From CAWVWD01 sp965662365 (GTDB lineage Bacteria; Bacteroidota; Bacteroidia; Chitinophagales; Saprospiraceae), in NCBI GenBank assembly GCA_965662365.1, contig CBFIHR010000022.1, positions 1 through 58,812 on the forward strand: a stretch of DNA of 58,812 bases, read 5' to 3'. The translations under genes were made by a program, and so were the position numbers. Below the pieces are notes generated by a model. It saw nothing but the letters and a program-made list of their open reading frames with translations. It was not told the DNA's origin and did no database searches. This document shows positions 53,001-58,812 of this stretch, in pieces; position 1 is the first letter of the stretch; the number at the start of each line of letters is the position of its first letter.

Positions 53001-54527
53001 ATGAAACCATTACAATTTTTAGGTGTTGTTGTTAGCTTTTCGATTATTCTACTTGCTTGTGAAGGCGGTGAAACTGCTAATGAAGTTCAAGCCGTAGAGG
53101 AAGGCATAGAATACGCAGAACAAGCCATAGAAACTGGTGTAGCAATGGACTACGATTCTGAAGCTGATATTCCGACTGGCGATAAGTACAATGTGATTGC
53201 CGAAAATCCTTTCGTAAAAACGGCAACGCAACCTACTTCGACTTTTTCGATTGATGCCGATGGTGCGTCTTACACGAATGTTCGACGATTTATCGAAGAA
53301 AACCGTTTGATACCACCAGCTGGTGCCGTTCGTACAGAGGAAATGATTAACTTTTTTGATATGAATTATGCGTACCAATCGTCCGAGCATCCGATTGCGC
53401 TGAATGGTGAAGTCTCGACTTGTCCGTGGAAAGAAGGCAATCAACTGGTCAGAATTGGCATCAAAGGTAAAACTATTCCTAAAGCAGATTTGCCACCATC
53501 AAATTTTGTGTTTTTAATTGATGTTTCGGGGTCGATGAACAGTATGGATAAGTTGGGGATTTTAAAACAAGGTTTCAACTTGATGGTGGACGAAATGCGT
53601 CCACAAGATAGAATTGCGATCGTCACCTATGCTGGCAATGCTGGTTTGGTTCTAGAATCAACCGCTTGTAATCAAAAAGATAAAATCAAACAAGCGATTA
53701 ACAGTTTAGGTTCTGGCGGTTCAACGGCTGGGGCAGATGGTATTATTACCGCTTATGAGATTGCTACGAAATACTTTGTCGAAGGTGGAAACAATCGAAT
53801 CATCGTTGGTACAGATGGCGACTTTAACGTCGGACCTACTTCTCAAGTGGAAATTATAGAATTGATTGAAACAAAACGAGATAAAGGTATTTTCTTGACG
53901 GTTTTAGGAGTCGGTCGTGGTAATTTGAACGATGCAATGCTCGAACTATTGGCCAATAATGGTAACGGTTCGTACGAATATATTGACAAGGTCTCACAAT
54001 TAGAAAAGATATTTATCCATGATTTTAGCAAATTCTATACGGTTGCAAAAGATGTGAAAGTTCAAATCAAATTCGACCCCAAAAGTGTAGAATCTTACCG
54101 CCTAATCGGCTACGCAAATCGTGTAATGGACAACGAGGACTTCACCAACGATAAGAAAGACGCCGGCGAAATTGGTGCTAACCAAAGTATTACCGCATTA
54201 TACGAAATCGTACCCAAACAAGGTGTAACGACTAGTAGCCCAATGTTCAATATTGATTTTCGGTACAAAAAACCTGATGAAAATAACAGCCGCCCAATGA
54301 ATTTGATAGTTTATAATACGAATAAAGACTTTTTAGAGGCCAGCGAAAATATGATTTTGGCAGGAAGTGTTGCTGCTTTCTCGATGCTATTAACCGACTC
54401 CGAATATAAAGGCACGACAACTTATCCGGCTATTTCTAAATGGTTGAATGCCAAGCCTTTTTATGATCCTTTTGACTATAAAAAAGATTTTAAAGAATTG
54501 GTAATCAAAGCGAAATCGATTCAGTAG
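53001..54527 (+). CDS. VWA-domain lipoprotein, YfbK-like
   Basis: This 508-residue protein has a lipoprotein signal (IILLAC, Cys20), an acidic linker, a DUF3520-like/YfbK N-terminal part (ENPFVKTATQPTSTFSIDAD and VRTEEMINFFD), a VWA domain with the MIDAS motif FLIDVSGSMN (Asp174) and GSTAGADGI, and a C-terminal region with LAGSVAAFSMLLTDSEYKG. It probably binds partners in the periplasm or on the outer membrane in a metal-dependent way. The actual role is unknown. Confidence 0.9.
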   Translation: MKPLQFLGVVVSFSIILLACEGGETANEVQAVEEGIEYAEQAIETGVAMDYDSEADIPTGDKYNVIAENPFVKTATQPTSTFSIDADGASYTNVRRFIEENRLIPPAGAVRTEEMINFFDMNYAYQSSEHPIALNGEVSTCPWKEGNQLVRIGIKGKTIPKADLPPSNFVFLIDVSGSMNSMDKLGILKQGFNLMVDEMRPQDRIAIVTYAGNAGLVLESTACNQKDKIKQAINSLGSGGSTAGADGIITAYEIATKYFVEGGNNRIIVGTDGDFNVGPTSQVEIIELIETKRDKGIFLTVLGVGRGNLNDAMLELLANNGNGSYEYIDKVSQLEKIFIHDFSKFYTVAKDVKVQIKFDPKSVESYRLIGYANRVMDNEDFTNDKKDAGEIGANQSITALYEIVPKQGVTTSSPMFNIDFRYKKPDENNSRPMNLIVYNTNKDFLEASENMILAGSVAAFSMLLTDSEYKGTTTYPAISKWLNAKPFYDPFDYKKDFKELVIKAKSIQ

Positions 54528-54547
54528 ATCCAAGCAGTTTGTTATAT

Positions 54548-54680
54548 GTGAAAGTCAACGCATCAAATTTTTCTTGCACAAACATTGAAGGTTTTATAGC
54601 TTTGTTTAATAAAAATTTGCTTTACAAATTGAGTAAAACCTGCATAAACGTGAATAGTTATTTTGATGCGTTCACCCTCA
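54548..54680. repeat. Imperfect inverted-repeat element downstream of the VWA gene
   Basis: Perfect 11-bp arms AACGCATCAAA (54557-54567) and TTTGATGCGTT (54662-54672) enclose a second stem AGGTTTTA/TAAAACCT and further partial pairing. A 64-residue reading frame (54539-54733) runs through it but looks accidental. It may be a degraded mobile-element remnant (MITE-like) or a structured 3' UTR. Confidence 0.5.
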
Positions 54681-54713
54681 TTAAGTGTGATAATCGATTA
54701 TCTGGACTAAAAA

Positions 54714-55307
54714 TCAATACTGAAATTCGGTAATTTTTGCTTTAGCCGATTGAATCAAATCAGGAAAAAATAATAAAAAATCACTGTTTAATGCTTCCTT
54801 CTGTTGTCTCAAATCATCAATTGCGGTAAGTAGATGATGTTCGTTTTTAACTCTTTCTGCCAATCGCTGAAAAGCGTATTCAATTCGTGCTTCGTATTGA
54901 TAACCGACCAGCCAGTTATGCGAAATCATTTTTTTGAAGATTTCACGCACACGCTCAGGCATCACTTCAAAATTGCGTTCTAAGTGTGTATAAATTACCG
55001 CCGCAAAATCGTCTAAGGATTGTTCGGAGAACACTGACCAATTAGTTGCCAAAAAATAATCATAAAAAATATCAACGACAACGGGAGCGTAACGTTGTTG
55101 AGCCTGTCGAAGCCTTTCAACACTTTGTTTTAAGACAAAGTGATTGTCCGAATAAGCATCAATATGCCGATGCAAGATAATTCCTTCTTGTATTGATATC
55201 GGGTAGTTTTCGAGTTGTTTTCGCCCCTTGACAAAGTCACCAATTAAATTACCCACCAATAATTGTTCATTATCGAAAGATAAATACGCATGTGCGAGAT
55301 AATTCAT
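54714..55307 (-). CDS. acpH: Acyl-carrier-protein phosphodiesterase
   Basis: This 197-residue protein from MNYLAHAYLSFDNEQLLVGN has the AcpH pattern: GNLIGDFVKGRK, IQEGIILHRHIDAYSDNH, FYDYFLATNWSVFS and NWLVGYQYE. It removes the phosphopantetheine arm from acyl carrier protein. The -7 element CAAAGTTA (TAACTTTG on the minus strand) at 55320-55327 supports the start at 55307 instead of 55322. Confidence 0.93.
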   Translation of the reverse strand: MNYLAHAYLSFDNEQLLVGNLIGDFVKGRKQLENYPISIQEGIILHRHIDAYSDNHFVLKQSVERLRQAQQRYAPVVVDIFYDYFLATNWSVFSEQSLDDFAAVIYTHLERNFEVMPERVREIFKKMISHNWLVGYQYEARIEYAFQRLAERVKNEHHLLTAIDDLRQQKEALNSDFLLFFPDLIQSAKAKITEFQY

Positions 55308-55331
55308 AAAATAAAGATACAAAGTTACGCC

Positions 55332-55365
55332 ACAAAAAAAAATCCGTTCCTTACGAAACGGATTT
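55332..55365 (-). terminator. Terminator after the sigma factor gene
   Basis: On the minus strand AAATCCGTT and AACGGATTT form a stem followed by a run of T. It lies about 90 nt past the rpoD-type stop codon and just before the acpH start. Confidence 0.8.
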
Positions 55366-55451
55366 ATATTAGGACGAAAAGACTCTATAAGAAAAACTTA
55401 AAGGTCTAAATTCTTTATAGTATATTTTGTAGAATATTTTTCGTTAAAAAA

Positions 55452-56318
55452 TTATCCCAAATAAGATTTTAACGCATTTCTATTATAAGACTTACGTAGT
55501 CTTCTGATTGCTCTTTCTTTAATTTGACGAACACGCTCACGAGTAAGGTTATATAATTCACCAATCTCTTCTAACGTCAATGGTTTTCTACCGTCTAAAC
55601 CATAATAGGCACTTAAAACTTCCACTTCACGAGGTGACAAAATTTGTAATCCTTCTTGAACTTCTTCTATAAGCGATTGACTCATTATTTTCTTATCAGG
55701 ATTCATACCTGAGTCAATACGCATTAAATCCAACATTGTTGCATCGCCTTCCTCACCATTTACGGGAGCATCTGTCGAAAGGTGCCTTCCACCACCTTTA
55801 AGCATTGTAGCAACTTCTTTGGGTTTAATATTTAATAATTCGGCTAATTCTTCATTAGTCGGTTCACGCTCAAACTTTTGTACAAATGAGATAAATGCCT
55901 CATTTACTTTATTATACGAGCCAACTTTATTTAATGGTAATCGAACAATTCTTGAATATTCAACGATTGCTTGTAAAATAGATTGACGGATCCACCAAAC
56001 CGCATAAGAAATGAACTTGAAGCCACGAGTCTCATCAAAACGCTTTGCAGCCTTCATTAAACCAACGTTGCCTTCATTGATTAAATCGCTTAATGAAAGA
56101 CCTTGATTTTGATATTGTTTGGCTACAGAAACGACAAACCTTAAATTAGATTTTGTCAATTTATCTAAAGCATCGGTATCACCTTGTTTGATTCGCCTTG
56201 CTAAATCTGCTTCTTCGTCAGCATTAAGCATCGGAATTTTTCCGATATCGTTGAGGTATTTATCTAATGCCAGACTTTCTCTATTGGTAATTTTATTAGT
56301 AATTTTTAGTTGTCTCAT
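55452..56318 (-). CDS. rpoD: Primary sigma-70 factor, short Bacteroidota form
   Basis: This 288-residue protein starts MRQLKITNKITNRESLALDK and runs through all core regions: DLINEGNVGLMKAAKRFD (2.2), FKFISYAVWWIRQSILQAI (2.3/2.4), region 3, and LTLEEIGELYNLTRERVRQI (4.2). The long N-terminal region 1.1 of proteobacterial RpoD is missing, as is normal for the Bacteroidota primary sigma factor. It directs RNA polymerase to the TAnnTTTG-type promoters seen elsewhere in the window. Confidence 0.95.
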   Translation of the reverse strand: MRQLKITNKITNRESLALDKYLNDIGKIPMLNADEEADLARRIKQGDTDALDKLTKSNLRFVVSVAKQYQNQGLSLSDLINEGNVGLMKAAKRFDETRGFKFISYAVWWIRQSILQAIVEYSRIVRLPLNKVGSYNKVNEAFISFVQKFEREPTNEELAELLNIKPKEVATMLKGGGRHLSTDAPVNGEEGDATMLDLMRIDSGMNPDKKIMSQSLIEEVQEGLQILSPREVEVLSAYYGLDGRKPLTLEEIGELYNLTRERVRQIKERAIRRLRKSYNRNALKSYLG

Positions 56319-56525
56319 ATTCGCCTAATAAATCGTATATTTTAAGTATGTTTTGTGTGAGTATGAATAGTAATCATTGGATTAATTACGAAAGCACTTC
56401 TGAAAAGTTACATTATTTTCATTTAGCACTTGATTTTTATTGTAAAAAACCGTATATCGAAGCCCACTCAATTAAATATATTTAAAAAATCGTTATATGA
56501 CAACTTATTCTATTGATTTTTTATC

Positions 56526-56801
56526 TCAAAAATCACAAAATCCACATCTTTTTCGACTATATCTACTCATCTCTTCCTCTGATACTAATAATTTCCAATT
56601 TTGATGCAAATCAAATGTTTCATCACGATTAAATATTAAAGCTTCTTGACTGTTTTTTTGTAGCGAAGCGAATAAATTGAGCTGTTTTGCTTTGACGTAA
56701 TCTCGTTTATTAGCATAATACTTAGAAAACTCTTTTCGCCAAATAGGTGTTTCGCAAGCCAAACAATGATAGCAATTTGAAGCAATCGAACCGCAAACCA
56801 A
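56526..56801 (-). CDS. Small Cys-rich, possibly zinc-ribbon protein with unclear start
   Basis: From a TTG at 56801 the frame gives 91 residues, with Cys pairs in VCGSIASNCYHCLACETP and CGFCDF at the end. Reading upstream in the same frame adds FKDLKPC and reaches a TAA stop without any ATG, which leaves CLVC...CYHCLAC as a plausible zinc-binding module. Either a non-ATG start is used or the 5' end has decayed. No family is recognised. Confidence 0.4.
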   Translation of the reverse strand: MVCGSIASNCYHCLACETPIWRKEFSKYYANKRDYVKAKQLNLFASLQKNSQEALIFNRDETFDLHQNWKLLVSEEEMSRYSRKRCGFCDF

Positions 56802-57743
56802 ACAAGGTTTTAAGTCTTTAAAATGAGCATTAACTTGTTGATAAGTAAATAAGAATAATTAAAAAAATCTACTTTATTTAAGGCTACAAAGACATAAATG
56901 ATAAAAATAATAGCAAAAATGAAATCTATCAGTAATTAAATCTTTGAAAATCAATTAAATACAAAAAGTTGAATATTTACTCAAAACAACGATCTAACAA
57001 ATTTAATTTACTATTTTTATAAACAATTTTAAAAAATTATAAAATTATATTAGCTAAATAAAAATCAGACTTAAAAATATTCTGTTCTGTATAATTTCAA
57101 GTTAAATTATTATTTTTTTAACCAAAGGGCTACTTTATTATAAATTTTCAAAAAAATATATTAAACCATGAATAATTTACCAATAAAATTGGTCAATAAA
57201 GATTTCTATCGCATCTTTGTATCATCAAATTCATAGATAATTCATGAATTTCATTGTTAAGGCATAGCATTTTTTTAGTATAAAATATGGTTAAATCCTC
57301 GGTTTTCCACTAAAACGTAGTAATAGCGTTGGAAACCGAGGATTTTTTTTATCTAAAAACTCAAGCGATAAATAAAAAATCGCTTTCTCGCAGTATTGTT
57401 AGTTAAATTAGCAGTTAATTTACGAAACGGATAATCTAATTCTATAATGTAGTACACAAGAAATTAACTAGAGATAAAACGAGTTACTACCTCTGCCCTC
57501 CTCCTCATAAAATCTCTTTAAAAAACAGCTTCAAACATCGGATTACAAACTTTTACCTATGGATATACACACTCCTTGAAACCCTCTTTTTTTGCCCAAA
57601 AAAGTAAGTCTTCCTCTATTTAAGAGCCTTATTCTTACAGAAAAGTAAGGTTATAATTTTCGTATTAAATATTTATAAATACATGTAAAATTATCAACAT
57701 TTCAAAAAAATAACAAAAGGTAAAAACTTAAAAAATTTAAAAG
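56802..57743. other. 942-bp gene-free region
   Basis: Extremely AT-rich with no credible ORF. The one clear structure is the hairpin at 57293-57350 with a T8 run. A weak promoter-like pair (TTGG near 57190 and CATCTTTG near 57211) lies about 80-100 bp upstream of it. No tRNA is recognised. Confidence 0.6.
57293..57350 (+). terminator. Orphan terminator in the non-coding region
   Basis: AAATCCTCGGTTTTCCA (57293-57309) pairs with TGGAAACCGAGGATTT (57330-57345) with one bulge, around a 20-nt loop, followed by T. No protein gene on the plus strand ends before it, so it may terminate a small RNA. Confidence 0.7.
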
Positions 57744-58625
57744 CTAATGCGTCCGGGTAAGCCGAAATCCATTATAATTTTCACGGATGCCCAATCTGGA
57801 AGTGTAAAAATGTGTCACCGCACATTGGTCAGCGCCGTTTGCCCAACTACTCCCCCGAAGCCTACGATTTTCGATGAGATTATCAATAGAAAGTTTATCG
57901 GTACGGACACACCATTCCGATACATTACCACTCATATCATATATACCAAGCTTATTCGGTTCTTTCTTTTTTATTTTTCGAGCTCGGCTTTCGCTGTTTT
58001 TCTCGTACCAAGCATATTTTTCTAACTCACTTAAGCTATCTGTACCTGCGTATAGCTGCGGCTTTTTCCCTAACTCAGAGTAGCTGCTTGCTGCATATTC
58101 CCATTCTACTTCTGTAGGTAAGCGATAGGCTTTTGAGGTAGTATCGTATTTGATACTATCCCAGAAGACCTTTCCAGATTTATCCTCTTTCCAGTATATG
58201 CTATCTTTTGGTGTAATGATTCTTGACACACCATCTACTTTTGCATATATGTCATAGGCTTTATTCATATATCCTGTTTGCTCTGATAGCCAGTTGCAGT
58301 AGCGTATCGCATCGTACCAATTTACATTCACGGCTGCACGGGTTGCTTCCTCTGCTCCCCAACCTTTATTGTGAAAGATCTTCGGGTCGAGTCCATTATC
58401 ATAGCAATAGAGCGCCATCTGTGCGTAAGTGACCTCAGTCGGTGCGATATAGAAGGTTTTTACGAGAACAGGTATGTTTTTTTCTGTAAACTTATAATCT
58501 TCTCCTGCTTTTGTACCTTCTACCAAGATAAAGCCATCATCAGGTTTCGGCACATTCAGTGTGTCGGGTGTCTGTATTGCTGTGAATAGTAACCAGAATG
58601 TGGCAAGTAGTATTGTGGTTTTCAT
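57744..58625 (-). CDS. Exported formylglycine-generating-enzyme-like (SUMF1) protein
   Basis: This 293-residue protein from MKTTILLATFWLLFTAIQTP has a signal peptide. The SUMF1/FGE-sulfatase fold is shown by VKTFYIAPTEVTYAQMALYC, VNVNWYDAIRYCNWLSEQTG, YRLPTEVEWEYAASS, YDMSGNVSEWC and LRGSSWANGADQCAVTHF. True formylglycine-generating enzymes have two redox Cys near the RGGSW region, but only one Cys is seen here. It is therefore more likely a binding or structural family member. It is the last gene before the right edge. Confidence 0.85.
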   Translation of the reverse strand: MKTTILLATFWLLFTAIQTPDTLNVPKPDDGFILVEGTKAGEDYKFTEKNIPVLVKTFYIAPTEVTYAQMALYCYDNGLDPKIFHNKGWGAEEATRAAVNVNWYDAIRYCNWLSEQTGYMNKAYDIYAKVDGVSRIITPKDSIYWKEDKSGKVFWDSIKYDTTSKAYRLPTEVEWEYAASSYSELGKKPQLYAGTDSLSELEKYAWYEKNSESRARKIKKKEPNKLGIYDMSGNVSEWCVRTDKLSIDNLIENRRLRGSSWANGADQCAVTHFYTSRLGIRENYNGFRLTRTH

Positions 58626-58812
58626 ATTGATGTTTTTTTGATACGGATTATACGAATTTTTTTGACGCCTTCGACATTTTATAATTATAAAAAATCCATA
58701 CAATCTGTACTAATCCATGTATAACTCTAAATCAACTAAGTATTGGTTCAAAAATAAATATAACATAAATTTGTCCTCTATATGGGAAGACATGCAAAAA
58801 AGATAGACTTAA

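Noticed and set aside
54539..54733. 64-codon plus-strand ORF after the VWA gene
   Set aside because: It lies across the nested inverted repeat and overlaps the end of acpH. There is no motif or neighbour support.

Overview
The window is AT-rich chromosomal DNA from a member of the Bacteroidota. Four things point there: proteins with type IX secretion (T9SS) C-terminal sorting domains, an Omp28-type protein, a short primary sigma factor without the large N-terminal region, and repeated TAnnTTTG promoter cores of the Bacteroidota type. I cannot fix the order; a Saprospiria, Chitinophagia or Cytophagia-like organism would fit. I see no rRNA, tRNA, CRISPR array, integrase or transposase.

Region 1 (1-17591, all minus strand) is most of a contractile injection system (CIS), a phage-tail-like device of the Afp/PVC/MAC class. 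In transcription order it holds a gp25 baseplate protein, a very large baseplate J protein, a putative fibre, a PAAR spike tip, a TerB-domain protein, an exported coiled-coil protein, two tandem lipoprotein GH18 proteins that each end in three membrane helices, a small two-helix membrane protein, a DUF4255 tube terminator, an unknown protein, the sheath, tube 1, a small basic protein, tube 2, a DUF5908 protein and the start of the LysM-type tube adaptor, which runs off the left edge. The spike trunk (VgrG/Afp8 type), tape measure and AAA+ ATPase are not in the window and probably lie further left. The unusual part is the exported and membrane-bound module in the middle, including one GH18 protein with its catalytic Glu and one in which that Glu is Pro. 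This suggests a CIS that docks at the cell envelope instead of being released freely.

Region 2 (17666-26806) holds a LysE-type exporter, a peptidoglycan-binding exported protein, a mini-protein that is little more than a T9SS sorting domain, an Omp28-like thioredoxin-fold T9SS cargo, an arylsulfotransferase-like T9SS cargo, DprA, an SH3b protein and an HTH protein.

Region 3 (27074-44268) is mostly housekeeping: an OmpR-type regulator, an ArsC/Spx-type protein, a two-gene HdrD/LutA-like iron-sulfur electron-transfer unit whose membrane subunit carries eleven DDIFG-type repeats, a phosphoribosyltransferase, a DUF4349 lipoprotein, an FtsX-like permease, hemA, the holB-ricT pair, glutathione peroxidase, a QueD/PTPS enzyme, argS, pyrR and pyrB.

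Region 4 (44490-58625) has a 1038-residue exported coiled-coil protein, a 1145-residue unrecognised protein, an LpxL-type acyltransferase, a VWA lipoprotein, AcpH, the primary sigma factor, a small Cys-rich ORF and a formylglycine-enzyme-like exported protein. A 0.9 kb non-coding stretch before the last gene contains an orphan terminator that may mark a small RNA.
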